Notes: generated by a model from the sequence alone, not told the origin. 64,000 bases of DNA from Streptomyces spinoverrucosus (GCF_006539505.1 NZ_BJND01000033.1:62001-126000); one strand, 5' to 3'; shown: positions 1 to 8,394, numbered from the stretch's first letter. Program-made: numbers and translations.

Positions 1-2400
1 CGGTTGCTGGAGCAGTCCACGCAGCGGGAACGGGCCCTGCTCGCCGCGTACCGGCGAGCGGGCCGCGACACCGACCGATGGCCGCAGCAGCCCGCGGTCC
101 GGGCGGCGCCCCCCTGGGGTGCTCCCGACGTCGGTGGCCTCGGCCGGCTGGACCTCGCGGTCATGCGGGAGAAGGCGGAGGAACTCATCGCCTCGCCGCA
201 GCGCACCCTCGACGAAGTGCCGCTGTCCGACGGCCGGACAGCCACTCTGCTGCGCCGCCCGGTCATGGGGGCGGCGGGCGTGACGGGCGTGGTCGTCGAG
301 GCCCGCATTCTCGGCGGCCCGCGACTGCGCATGACCGGACCGGCCACGGCGACCGAGGCGGCGACGGGTGTGTCGACGCGCCCGCCGACCCGGCCGAGGT
401 CGGTGGCCGAGGCGGCGCCTACGGGCCCGTCGGCCCGGCCGAGGTCGGTGGCCGAGGTGGTGCCCACGGGCCCGCCGACCGAGCCGCGGTCGGTGCCCGA
501 GGCGGCGCCCACGGGTGCTCCGACCCGCCCGAGGTCCGTGGCCGAGGCACTCCTCGCGGCCCTGCCGACGCCGACCGCCACGCCGACCGTGGCCCGCCCG
601 CCCGTCACCGAGGCCGCCCCGGAACCGGGCCGGGCCGCCGTGACCGACCGGGACGACGGCGACGTCGGCCGGCTCGTGCTGGTCGGCGAGCTCGGCGTCG
701 GCCGGCTGGCCGTCCTGGCCCGCAAGCGCCTGGAGCTGCTGCACGACGCGAGCGTCCGGATCGGCACCACGCTCGACGTCACCCGCACGGCCGACGAGCT
801 GGCGGAGGTGACCGTCCCCCGCTTCGCCGACTTCACCGCCGTCGACCTTCCCGACTCCGTCCTGCACGGTGACGAGCCCGGCCCCCTCGGAGCGGACACC
901 CCGCTGCGCAGGGTCTCCCTGGGTGCCGTACACGAGGAGTCCCACCTCTACCGCGTCGGCGACCCGGTCCGGTACGTGCCGTCCACACCGCAGGTCCGCA
1001 GTCTGGAGAGCAGGCAGTCCGTGCTCGAACCCGTCCTCGGCGAGGCCTACGGCTGGCGCGCCCAGGACCCGCCGCGGCTCGAACGGGTGCTCGCGGCCGG
1101 CATTCACTCCCTGATCACCGTGCCGCTCCGGGCGCGGGGCGCGACCCTCGGCGTCGTGAGCTTCTACCGCTCCGAGAAGCCCGCCCCCTTCGAGGAGGAC
1201 GACCTGTCCCTGGCGCAGGAGCTGGCCGGCCGCGCGGCCATCTGCATCGACAACGCCCGCCGGTACACGCGCGAGCACAACACCGCCCTCGCCCTGCAGC
1301 GCAGCCTGCTGCCGCGCGGCCGGCCCGAGCAGAGCGCCGTCGACGTCGCCTACCGCTATCTGCCCGCCCAGGCAGGCGTGGGCGGCGACTGGTTCGACGT
1401 GATCCCGCTGTCCGGCGCCCGGGTCGCGCTGGTCGTCGGTGACGTGGTCGGCCACGGCCTGCACGCCGCCGCCACCATGGGTCGGCTGCGCACCGCCGTC
1501 CACAACTTCTGTTCGCTGGACCTGCCGCCCGACGACCTCCTGACCCACCTCGACGACCTGGTCGGCCGACTCGACCGGGGCGAGGGCTGGGCGGTGGAGA
1601 GCACCCAGCCGGACTCCGGCATCGTCGGAGCCACCTGCCTGTACGCGGTCTACGACCCGGTGTCCCGGCACTGCACCCTGACCCGCGCCGGGCACCCGCT
1701 GCCCGCGGTGGTCGGCCCCGACGGCACGGTCGAGTTCGTCGACCTGCCCTCGGCACCGCCGCTCGGGCTCGGCGGGCTGCCCTTCGAGACCGTCGAACTG
1801 GAACTGGCCGAGGGCAGCCAGCTCGTGCTGTACACCGATGGCCTGATCGAGGACCGGTACCGGGACGTGGACTCGGGCCTGCAGAAGCTCGGCGCCGTAC
1901 TGGCCCGGGCCGACCGGACGCCCGAGGACACCTGCGAGGCGGTCCTGGACGCGCTGCTGCCGGTCCGGCCCAGCGACGACGTGGCCCTGCTCGTCGCCCG
2001 CACCCACGCCCTGGGGCCCGAGCAGGTCGCACAGTGGGAGGTGCCCAGCGACCCGGCGGCCGTCTCCCGGTCCCGCGCCGCGGTCACCGACCAGCTGTCC
2101 GCCTGGGGCCTGGACGACCTGGCCTTCACCACGGAACTCGTCGCCAGCGAACTGGTCACCAACGCCATCCGCCACGCCACCGGCCCGGTCCAGCTGCGGC
2201 TGCTCCGCGACCGCGCGCTGATCTGCGAGGTCTCCGACGGCAGCAGCACCTCGCCCCGGCTGCGCCGCGCCCGCACGGAGGACGAGGGCGGACGCGGGCT
2301 CTTCCTCGTCGCCCAGCTGACCGAGCGCTGGGGCACCCGCTACACCACGAACGGCAAGATCATCTGGACGGAGCAGTCCCTGACGTCACCCGCCATTTGA
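1..2400 (+). CDS. GAF-SpoIIE phosphatase-HATPase regulator, 5' partial
   Basis: This is the C-terminal part of a multidomain signalling protein; the reading frame is open to the first base, so its start lies outside the window. Visible order: a Pro/Arg/Ala-rich linker with 15-residue repeats (bases 391-552), a GAF domain (about residues 235-425), a PP2C/SpoIIE serine phosphatase with the GGDWFDVIPL and VGDVVGHG metal-site motifs (about 430-665), and an RsbW-like ATPase with ELVTNAIRHA and GRGLFLV boxes (about 675-795). Proteins of this build regulate anti-sigma-factor antagonists in Streptomyces; the partner is unknown. It converges with the next gene with no gap. The domain call is firm and the pathway is inferred. 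Confidence 0.88.
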   Translation, partial: RLLEQSTQRERALLAAYRRAGRDTDRWPQQPAVRAAPPWGAPDVGGLGRLDLAVMREKAEELIASPQRTLDEVPLSDGRTATLLRRPVMGAAGVTGVVVEARILGGPRLRMTGPATATEAATGVSTRPPTRPRSVAEAAPTGPSARPRSVAEVVPTGPPTEPRSVPEAAPTGAPTRPRSVAEALLAALPTPTATPTVARPPVTEAAPEPGRAAVTDRDDGDVGRLVLVGELGVGRLAVLARKRLELLHDASVRIGTTLDVTRTADELAEVTVPRFADFTAVDLPDSVLHGDEPGPLGADTPLRRVSLGAVHEESHLYRVGDPVRYVPSTPQVRSLESRQSVLEPVLGEAYGWRAQDPPRLERVLAAGIHSLITVPLRARGATLGVVSFYRSEKPAPFEEDDLSLAQELAGRAAICIDNARRYTREHNTALALQRSLLPRGRPEQSAVDVAYRYLPAQAGVGGDWFDVIPLSGARVALVVGDVVGHGLHAAATMGRLRTAVHNFCSLDLPPDDLLTHLDDLVGRLDRGEGWAVESTQPDSGIVGATCLYAVYDPVSRHCTLTRAGHPLPAVVGPDGTVEFVDLPSAPPLGLGGLPFETVELELAEGSQLVLYTDGLIEDRYRDVDSGLQKLGAVLARADRTPEDTCEAVLDALLPVRPSDDVALLVARTHALGPEQVAQWEVPSDPAAVSRSRAAVTDQLSAWGLDDLAFTTELVASELVTNAIRHATGPVQLRLLRDRALICEVSDGSSTSPRLRRARTEDEGGRGLFLVAQLTERWGTRYTTNGKIIWTEQSLTSPAI
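391..552 (+). repeat. 45-bp in-frame tandem repeat, 3.6 copies
   Basis: Copies start at 391, 436, 481 and 526 (last partial). Each encodes a 15-residue unit of the form RPRSVAEAAPTGPPT. It lies in the linker before the GAF domain and keeps the frame, so copy number could vary without breaking the protein. Confidence 0.85.
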
Positions 2401-3831
2401 CTACACCTCGGCAGTCGCCCGGGCCGCCCCGGAGTCCCCTTCCACGGCGGCCCTCGCGCGGACCGGGATCAGCAGATACGCCAGAGCGCCCACCGCTCCC
2501 GACAGCAGGAAACTCACGTCCACCCCGCCGGTCAGGGCCAGCAGCGGCCCCTCGTACGACGGCAGGGACACCGCCAGCACGCCGACGAAAGCGCCCAGCG
2601 CCCAGGACACGCTGGCCGCAACGTTCCAGCCCCCCCGGTACCAGTACGCCCCGCCCCGCGCACGCCGGTTGTAGACCTGGAGCGCCTCCGCGTCGTACAC
2701 ACCGCCGCAGCGGACGAAGCCGATCAGCGTGATCACCGCCCACGGCGTGCCGATCGCCGTCAGCAGCAGCACGAAGGACGTCATCGCGGCCTGCGCCTCC
2801 CAGGCGAAGTGCCCGACGAAGACACAGGCGGTGGCGACGACGGCGACCGCGCAGGTGGCCCGGGCGCGGGAGGCGCGCGGCAGGATGGCGTCCAGGTCGA
2901 GGCCCATGGAGTAGAGCATGAGCCCGGCGTTGCCGACCGAACCGGCGGAGGCGGCCAGCAGGAGCGGGATCAGGTACCAGGTCGGGGAGGCCGTGACCAG
3001 CGGCCCGGCGTAGTCAAGGGCCGCGCGGGCGGCGTACGCCGTGAAGGTGCCGAAGAGTTGCGGGACCAGCAGCCCGAGCATCAGGCCCAGCCAGGTCGCG
3101 CGCAGCACCCGGCGGGAGGAGTGGCGGGCCGGTGAGATGTAGCGGGTGTAGTCGCCGAGGAGCGTGATGAAGGCGATCGGGCCGGACAGCCCGGCGGCCA
3201 CCGTGGCCAGCACCCACGTCGGCCAGAAGCCGCCGAGCAGATAGCCGCCCGCCTCCGGGAGCGCGCCGGTCGTGAAGTCGGGGGCGTAGGCGACGAGACC
3301 GAGAACCAGCAGCCCGGTCATGGCGAAGGCGAGGACGCGGGACATGGCGAGCAGCACGCGGTAGCCGTAGACCGCGCCCGCGACGGTGGCGGCCGCGAGC
3401 AGCGCGTAGACCAGGCCGTACGACAGCCCGCTCGCCGGCAGTCCGAAGAGGCGCTCCAGCACGCGCACCGTGACGTCGCCGCCGATCCACACGGTCAGCG
3501 CGGTGTAGCCGAGGGCGAGCAGCAGCCCGACGATCGAGCCGACCAGCCGCCCGCGCACCCCGAACTGGGCGCCGGAGGACGTCGACAGGTTGGTGGCGGT
3601 GCGCAGGGAGACCAGAGCGAGCGGGGCGGTGAAGAGGGTCCCGACGACCGTACCGACGACGATCGCGCTCACCGACCCCCACCAGTCCAGCCCGAAGGAC
3701 GGCGGCAGCCACCCGAAGACGATCACTCCGAGGCAGAGGTTGGAGCCGAGCAGGATCGAGACGAGGTCGCGCGGTGTGCTGGTGCGTTCCTCGTCGGGGA
3801 TGGTGTCGACTCCGCGCTGTTCCATCGGCAT
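2401..3831 (-). CDS. NCS1-family purine/cytosine/allantoin-type permease
   Basis: A 476-residue integral membrane protein with about 12 hydrophobic segments and the NCS1 layout (N-terminal NLCLGVIVFGWLPPSFGLDWWGS region, internal GPIAFITLLGDYTRYISP motif). NCS1 carriers import nucleobases, hydantoins or allantoin using a Na+ or H+ gradient. It is divergent from the urease-like operon and shares its regulatory region, so a nitrogen-rich substrate of that pathway is a reasonable inference; the exact substrate cannot be read from sequence. The start is the ATG at 3831. A good promoter (TTGACG-N17-TCAGAT on the minus strand, 3891-3863) and a palindromic operator precede it. Confidence 0.85.
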   Translation of the reverse strand: MPMEQRGVDTIPDEERTSTPRDLVSILLGSNLCLGVIVFGWLPPSFGLDWWGSVSAIVVGTVVGTLFTAPLALVSLRTATNLSTSSGAQFGVRGRLVGSIVGLLLALGYTALTVWIGGDVTVRVLERLFGLPASGLSYGLVYALLAAATVAGAVYGYRVLLAMSRVLAFAMTGLLVLGLVAYAPDFTTGALPEAGGYLLGGFWPTWVLATVAAGLSGPIAFITLLGDYTRYISPARHSSRRVLRATWLGLMLGLLVPQLFGTFTAYAARAALDYAGPLVTASPTWYLIPLLLAASAGSVGNAGLMLYSMGLDLDAILPRASRARATCAVAVVATACVFVGHFAWEAQAAMTSFVLLLTAIGTPWAVITLIGFVRCGGVYDAEALQVYNRRARGGAYWYRGGWNVAASVSWALGAFVGVLAVSLPSYEGPLLALTGGVDVSFLLSGAVGALAYLLIPVRARAAVEGDSGAARATAEV

Positions 3832-3847
3832 GGTTGGGCTCCCTCAG

Positions 3848-3864
3848 TTAGAGTGACGTTCAAT
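3848..3864. promoter_or_regulatory. candidate TetR operator, copy 1
   Basis: TTAGAGTGACGTTCAAT matches the perfect palindrome at 3917-3933 at 12 of 17 positions, including the whole left half-site TTAGAGT. It lies at the start region of the permease transcript. The likely ligand is the TetR protein encoded at 7437-8048; that link is inferred. Confidence 0.5.
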
Positions 3865-3891
3865 CTGAGGTGTTCGGACTCCTGTCGTCAA
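3863..3891 (-). promoter_or_regulatory. candidate promoter of the NCS1 permease gene
   Basis: Read on the minus strand, TTGACG (3891-3886) is followed after exactly 17 bases by TCAGAT (3868-3863). The operator copy at 3848-3864 begins at the downstream edge of the -10 box, where a repressor would block initiation. Confidence 0.5.
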
Positions 3892-3895
3892 CCCT

Positions 3896-3923
3896 TTGGT
3901 TGCGGCAATTCAACGTTTAGAGT
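3896..3923 (+). promoter_or_regulatory. candidate promoter of the urease-like operon
   Basis: TTGGTT (3896-3901) and TAGAGT (3918-3923) are 16 bases apart, a plausible vegetative promoter. The -10 box sits inside the perfect operator palindrome at 3916-3934, so bound repressor would exclude polymerase. Confidence 0.45.
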
Positions 3924-3934
3924 TGCGCTCTAAA
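3916..3934. promoter_or_regulatory. candidate TetR operator, copy 2 (perfect palindrome)
   Basis: TTTAGAG-TTGCG-CTCTAAA has 7-bp perfect arms around a 5-bp centre. It overlaps the proposed -10 of the urease-like operon. A related imperfect copy lies at 3848-3864 in front of the divergent permease. Confidence 0.6.
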
Positions 3935-3962
3935 GCTAGGAAAGGCAAGGAGGTGCCGCGCA

Positions 3963-4667
3963 GTGAGACTGACCCCCACGGAACGTGACCGGCTGCTGCT
4001 CTTCGGGGCCGCCGAACTGGCCCGCGCACGCAGGTCCCGCGGGCTGCGGCTGAACGTGCCGGAGGCGACCGCACTCATCGCGGACACCGTGTGCGAGGCC
4101 GCCCGCGACGGCGCCCGGCTCGCCGAGGCCATCGAGCGCGCCCGCTCGGTGCTCGGCCCGGACGACGTCCTGCCGGGTGTCGCCGACGTCGTGACCGAGG
4201 TGCATGTCGAGGCCGTATTCGACGACGGCTCACGGCTCGCGGTCGTGTCGGACCCCATCGGGGGCGGGCTGGGGGAGCGGGCGCCGGGCGCGCTGCTGCC
4301 GGGGCCGGAGCACGCCGAGCCCGAGGCGGTCGTACGCCTGACGGTCACCAATACCGCCACCGTGCCGGTCTCCGTCACCTCCCACTTCCACTTCTTCGAG
4401 GCCAACCCGCGCCTGGACTTCGTACGGGCCGACGCCTACGGGATGCGGCTCGCCGTGCCCGCCGGGTCGTCCGTGCGCTTCGGGCCGGGGGAGACCGCCG
4501 AGGTCGGCCTGGTGCCGATCGGCGGCGAGCGGATCGCGATCGGCTTCGCCGGGCTGGTCGACGGGCCGCTGGACGCGCCGGGGGCCAAGGAGGAGGCCCT
4601 GCGACGGGCGGCCGCCTGCGGCTACCTCGGCGTATCAGGAACCACTGACCAGGAGGTCGAGCGATGA
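3963..4667 (+). CDS. ureAB: urease subunit gamma-beta fusion (UreAB)
   Basis: A 234-residue fusion of the two small urease subunits. Residues 1 to about 100 match UreA (MRLTPTERDRLLLF, RGLRLNVPEATALI, VLPGVADVV); about 105 to 234 match UreB (TSHFHFFEANPRLDF, YGMRLAVPAG, GFAGLVDG). With UreC it should form the structural core of a nickel amidohydrolase. The GTG start is fixed by a strong AAGGAGGTG at 3947-3955. Its end overlaps the ureC start by 4 bases (ATGA), so the two are translationally coupled. In UreB the usual GSH of the GSHFHFFE motif is TSH. No ureD/E/F/G accessory genes follow. Fusion assignment is firm; urea as substrate is not established. Confidence 0.92.
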   Translation: MRLTPTERDRLLLFGAAELARARRSRGLRLNVPEATALIADTVCEAARDGARLAEAIERARSVLGPDDVLPGVADVVTEVHVEAVFDDGSRLAVVSDPIGGGLGERAPGALLPGPEHAEPEAVVRLTVTNTATVPVSVTSHFHFFEANPRLDFVRADAYGMRLAVPAGSSVRFGPGETAEVGLVPIGGERIAIGFAGLVDGPLDAPGAKEEALRRAAACGYLGVSGTTDQEVER

Positions 4668-6376
4668 GCCGCCCCGGAGGCCACCCGGCCGAAGCCCGCC
4701 GTCTCACCCCGTACGAGTACGCGGCCACCCACGGCCCCCGCGCCGGGGACCGCGTCCGGCTGGGCGACTCGGGACTCACCATCAGGGTCGAGTCCGACGC
4801 GCAGCAGTACGGCGACGAGTTCCTCGCCGGTTTCGGCAAGACCGCCCGCGACGGGCTGCACCTCAAGGCGGCCGCCGTCCGGGACACCTGTGACGTCGTG
4901 ATCAGCAACGTCGTCGTGATCGACGCGGTGCAGGGGATCCGCAAGGTCTCCATCGGCATCCGCGAGGGCCGGATCTGCTCGATCGGGCGGGCCGGTAACC
5001 CCGACACCCTCGACGGGGTCGACGTCGTCGTCGGCACGGGCACGTCGATCGTGTCCGGCGAGGGTCTGATCGCCACTGCCGGGGCCGTCGACACCCACGT
5101 CCATCTGCTGTCGCCGCGGATCATGGAGGCCTCGCTGGCGTCCGGCGTGACCACGATCATCGGGCAGGAGTTCGGGCCGGTGTGGGGCGTCGGCGTCAAC
5201 TCGCCGTGGGCGCTGAAGCACGCGTTCAACGCCTTCGACGCCTGGCCGGTCAACATCGGGTTCCTGGGGCGGGGTTCGTCGTCCCACGAGGCGCCCTTGA
5301 TCGAGGCCCTCGCCGAAGGCGGCGCGTCCGGCTTCAAGGTGCACGAGGACATGGGCGCCCACACCCGCGCCCTCGACACCGCGCTGCGGGTCGCCGAGGA
5401 GCACGACGTCCAGGTCGCCCTGCACAGCGACGGCTTGAACGAGTGCCTGTCGGTGGAGGACACCCTGCGGGTCCTGGAGGGCCGCACCATCCACGCCTTC
5501 CACATCGAGGGCTGCGGCGGCGGACACGTCCCGAACGTGCTGAAGATGGCCGGGGTGCCCAACGTCATCGGCTCCTCCACCAACCCCACCCTGCCCTTCG
5601 GCCGGGACGCGGTCGCCGAGCACTACGGCATGATCGTCTCCGTCCACGACCTGAAGACCGACCTGCCGGGCGATGCCGCCATGGCCCGCGACCGCATCCG
5701 CGCCGGGACGATGGGCGCAGAGGACGTGCTGCACGACCTGGGCGCGATCGGCATCACCTCGTCGGACGCGCAGGGCATGGGTCGCGCGGGCGAGACGGTC
5801 CGCCGTACGTTCGCCATGGCCGGGAAGATGAAGGCCGAACTCGGCGCCCCGGACGCCGATCACGACAACGAGCGCGTCCTGCGCTACATGGCCAAGCTGA
5901 CCATCAACCCCGCCATCGCGCACGGCCTCGCGCACGAGGTCGGGTCGATCGAGGTCGGCAAGCTCGCCGACCTCGTGCTGTGGCGGCCGGAGTACTTCGG
6001 CGCCAAGCCGCAGCTGGTGCTCAAGGCCGGTTTCCCGGCGTACGGCGTGGTCGGCGACCCCAACGCGGCCACCGACACCTGCGAACCCCTCGTGCTGGGC
6101 CCGCAGTTCGGCGCGTACGGTGCCACGCCCGCCGACATCTCCGTGGCGTTCGTTGCCCAAGCCGCCCTCGACCAGGGCCACGACACCATGCCGACCCGCC
6201 GCCGCAGGGTCGCCGTGCGCGGCACGCGCGGGATCGGCCCGGCCGATCTGCGCCTCAACTCCCGTACCGGGCAGGTCGACGTCGACCAGCGCACCGGCCT
6301 TGTCACCCTCGACGGCGACCCGCTGCGCTCCCGACCGGCCGAGTCCGTCTCCCTCAACCGTCTGTACTTCCTGTGA
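4664..6376 (+). CDS. ureC: urease alpha subunit-like amidohydrolase UreC
   Basis: A 570-residue UreC-family protein of full length. All expected nickel-site residues are present: H145 and H147 (DTHVH), the carbamylated lysine K225 with H227 (GFKVHED), H254 (ALHSD), H280 (HIEGCGGGH) and D368 (SSDAQ). Compared with the Klebsiella enzyme as I remember it, the catalytic flap differs: the Cys before the catalytic His is Val327, H328 is kept, and the next His is Asp329. The substrate-side GTGPAAGT loop is GQEFGPVWG. It follows ureAB and is followed by agmatine deiminase and TetR genes. It may be a urease or a relative acting on another amide or guanidino compound. Confidence 0.9.
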   Translation: MSRPGGHPAEARRLTPYEYAATHGPRAGDRVRLGDSGLTIRVESDAQQYGDEFLAGFGKTARDGLHLKAAAVRDTCDVVISNVVVIDAVQGIRKVSIGIREGRICSIGRAGNPDTLDGVDVVVGTGTSIVSGEGLIATAGAVDTHVHLLSPRIMEASLASGVTTIIGQEFGPVWGVGVNSPWALKHAFNAFDAWPVNIGFLGRGSSSHEAPLIEALAEGGASGFKVHEDMGAHTRALDTALRVAEEHDVQVALHSDGLNECLSVEDTLRVLEGRTIHAFHIEGCGGGHVPNVLKMAGVPNVIGSSTNPTLPFGRDAVAEHYGMIVSVHDLKTDLPGDAAMARDRIRAGTMGAEDVLHDLGAIGITSSDAQGMGRAGETVRRTFAMAGKMKAELGAPDADHDNERVLRYMAKLTINPAIAHGLAHEVGSIEVGKLADLVLWRPEYFGAKPQLVLKAGFPAYGVVGDPNAATDTCEPLVLGPQFGAYGATPADISVAFVAQAALDQGHDTMPTRRRRVAVRGTRGIGPADLRLNSRTGQVDVDQRTGLVTLDGDPLRSRPAESVSLNRLYFL

Positions 6377-6384
6377 GGAACCCT

Positions 6385-7425
6385 GTGAGCACCCCCGCAT
6401 CCGACGGCTTCCGCATGCCCGCCGAGTGGACCCCGCACGAGCGCACCTGGATGGCGTGGCCCGGCCCGAACCCCACCTTCGACAACCCGGAGGACCTCGC
6501 CGCCGCCCGGCTCGCCTGGGCCTCGGTCGCCCGCGCGGTCCGCCGCTTCGAGCCGGTGACGGTGGTGTGCGGCCCCGGACAGTCGGCGGACGCGAAAAGC
6601 CTCCTGGGCGAGGACATCGAGACCGTCGAGCGCGACCTCGACGACGCGTGGATGCGGGACATCGGCCCGACGTTCCTGACGAACGGCAAGGGTGAACTGG
6701 CCGCCGTCGACTGGACGTTCAACGGCTGGGGCGCCCAGGAGTGGGCCCGCTGGGAGCACGACGCGAAGATCGCCGCGTATGTCTCGGACCTCGCGGGCGC
6801 GAAGACGTACGCCTCGAAGCTCGTCAACGAGGGCGGCGCGATCCATGTCGACGGCGAGGGCACGGTCCTGTTGACGGAGACGGTCCAGCTCGGCCCCGAG
6901 CGCAACCCCGGCCGGCCGCGCGAGGAGGTCGAGGCGGAGATCCACGCTCACCTCGGCACCCGCAAGGCCATCTGGCTGCCCCGCGGCCTCACCGGCGACT
7001 ACCCTCCGAACGGCTTCGGCACCCTCGGCCACGTCGACATCGTCGCCGCCTTCGCCCGACCCGGCGTGGTCGTGGCCCATGCGCAACCGGACCCGGCGCA
7101 CCCCGACCACGAGGTGACGAAGGAGGCCATCGGCATCCTGAAGGCGCAGACGGACGCGCGGGGCCGCCGCCTGGAGGTCGTCGAGATTCCCGCCCCGACC
7201 GTCCTGGAGGCCGACGGCCACTGGGCCGACTACTCCTACATCAACCACTACCTCTGCAACGGCGGCGTCGTGCTGTGCGGCTTCGACGACCCGCGCGACG
7301 AGATCGCGGCCGGCATCTTCCGCCGCCTGTTCCCGGAGCGCACCGTGACCCTGGTGGACGCCCGTACGATCTTCGCAGGCGGCGGAGGCATCCACTGCGT
7401 CACGCAACAGCAGCCGAAGATCTAG
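6385..7425 (+). CDS. aguA: agmatine deiminase family protein
   Basis: A 346-residue peptidylarginine-deiminase-fold enzyme. The characteristic C-terminal nucleophile motif GGGGIHCVTQQ places the catalytic cysteine at C338; the N-terminal WTPHERTWMAWP and DDAWMRDIGPTF motifs are also typical. Agmatine deiminases convert agmatine to N-carbamoylputrescine and ammonia. The GTG at 6385 is preferred over an in-frame GTG at 6373 because AGGAA lies 5 bases upstream. The gene follows ureC by 8 bases in the same operon, so guanidino or carbamoyl nitrogen release is a plausible shared theme (inference). Confidence 0.88.
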   Translation: MSTPASDGFRMPAEWTPHERTWMAWPGPNPTFDNPEDLAAARLAWASVARAVRRFEPVTVVCGPGQSADAKSLLGEDIETVERDLDDAWMRDIGPTFLTNGKGELAAVDWTFNGWGAQEWARWEHDAKIAAYVSDLAGAKTYASKLVNEGGAIHVDGEGTVLLTETVQLGPERNPGRPREEVEAEIHAHLGTRKAIWLPRGLTGDYPPNGFGTLGHVDIVAAFARPGVVVAHAQPDPAHPDHEVTKEAIGILKAQTDARGRRLEVVEIPAPTVLEADGHWADYSYINHYLCNGGVVLCGFDDPRDEIAAGIFRRLFPERTVTLVDARTIFAGGGGIHCVTQQQPKI

Positions 7426-7436
7426 AGGAGTCACGG

Positions 7437-8048
7437 ATGGCCGGTGCGGCTCGCGCGCGGAAGAACGCACCGCCTCGCGAAGACGTTCTCGCCGCCGCCA
7501 TGGAGATGATCGCCGAGCGCGGTCTGGAGAAGCTCACCATGGCGGCGCTGGGCCGTGCGGTGGGGATGAGCAGCGGCCATCTCCTGTACTACTTCCACAG
7601 CAAGGACGAGCTGCTGCTGCAGACCCTGGAGTGGAGCGAGGGACGGCTGGGCGTCGAGCGCGGACGGCTGCTCAGCCGTGGCGGCGGCGCTCGGGAACGC
7701 CTCGACGCCTACGTGGACCTGTACGTCCCCGACGGTCATCGCGATCCGCACTGGACGCTCTGGCTGGAGGTCTGGAACCGCTCGCAGAACGCCGACGACG
7801 ACGCCCGCGCCCGGCAGGCCGCCATCGAGGGCGCCTGGCACCGCGATCTCGTCGCGCTGATCGCGGAGGGGGTGTCGAGGGGGGAGTTCCGCCGCGTCGA
7901 CCCCGACCGTTTCGCCTCCCGGCTGCGCGCGCTGCTCGACGGTTTCTCCATCCATGTGGCGATCGGGCTGCGGGGGACGGACCGGGCGCAGATCCTGGAG
8001 CACGTACGGGAGTTCCTGGACGACGGGCTGGTCCGGGGCGACGCCTGA
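7437..8048 (+). CDS. TetR-family transcriptional regulator
   Basis: A 203-residue protein with an N-terminal TetR helix-turn-helix (residues about 15-60, TMAALGRAVGMSSGHLLYYFHSKDELL) and a variable helical ligand domain. ATG at 7437 has GAGGAG 6 bases upstream. It closes the ureAB-ureC-aguA operon, starting 11 bases after aguA. Its likely targets are the two TTAGAGT-type sites at 3848-3864 and 3916-3934, giving autoregulation plus control of the permease; this is inferred from location only. Confidence 0.88.
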   Translation: MAGAARARKNAPPREDVLAAAMEMIAERGLEKLTMAALGRAVGMSSGHLLYYFHSKDELLLQTLEWSEGRLGVERGRLLSRGGGARERLDAYVDLYVPDGHRDPHWTLWLEVWNRSQNADDDARARQAAIEGAWHRDLVALIAEGVSRGEFRRVDPDRFASRLRALLDGFSIHVAIGLRGTDRAQILEHVREFLDDGLVRGDA

Positions 8049-8114
8049 GGGCACGTCTGAGGGCACGTTGCCCTGGCGTGACGACGGGACTACCGCCCGC
8101 ATCCTGAGACACCC

Positions 8115-8143
8115 GTGAGACGCGGGGCGGTTTGTGCCAGACT
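8115..8143 (+). promoter_or_regulatory. candidate promoter of the cimA leader transcript
   Basis: GTGAGA (8115-8120), 17 bases, then CAGACT (8138-8143). Initiation about 7 bases downstream would fall on the GTG at 8150, making the leader peptide leaderless. The match to consensus is moderate. Confidence 0.35.
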
Positions 8144-8149
8144 GCCCCC

Positions 8150-8203
8150 GTGCTCTCGTTCGCCACGATGATTATTGGCAGCAGGCGCGCCGGTCCGCAG
8201 TGA
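8150..8203 (+). CDS. putative 17-residue leader peptide for cimA attenuation
   Basis: GTG at 8150 opens a 17-codon frame ending in TGA at 8201 and encoding VLSFATMIIGSRRAGPQ. It contains two adjacent ATT isoleucine codons (8171-8176); ATT is rare in Streptomyces. A shorter version could start at the ATG at 8168. It lies about 55 bases before a terminator-like hairpin and 190 bases before cimA, whose product feeds isoleucine synthesis. Ribosome stalling at the Ile codons when charged tRNA-Ile is low would suit classical attenuation. No Shine-Dalgarno is visible. Inferred from layout only. Confidence 0.5.
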   Translation: MLSFATMIIGSRRAGPQ

Positions 8204-8257
8204 CCGCCACGTACGACCACGTACGGGTGGACACCGTCGTCCTCGACCCGCGCGCAG

Positions 8258-8283
8258 ACCTCTCGCACCCGCGAGAGGTTTTT
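8258..8283 (+). terminator. terminator-like hairpin (attenuator) upstream of cimA
   Basis: ACCTCTCG (8258-8265) and CGAGAGGT (8272-8279) form a perfect 8-bp stem with a 6-base loop, followed directly by a run of T. It sits between the leader peptide and cimA, on the coding strand. An upstream arm GGGTGGAC/GTCC..ACCC (8225-8249) could form an alternative structure. Confidence 0.65.
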
Positions 8284-8394
8284 CGCTTTTCTGGCCCACC
8301 TTCAGCCGGGAGCGCAGCGCGAGGGATCATAGGGGACGGTGGAGCCGGTCATTCCGGTACAGACCGAGATCCATACATCAGGAGCCTTCAGACC

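Noticed and set aside
8168..8203. An ATG-started 11-residue peptide as the cimA leader
   Set aside because: It is the same frame as the preferred 17-residue leader; kept as an alternative start, not a separate gene.
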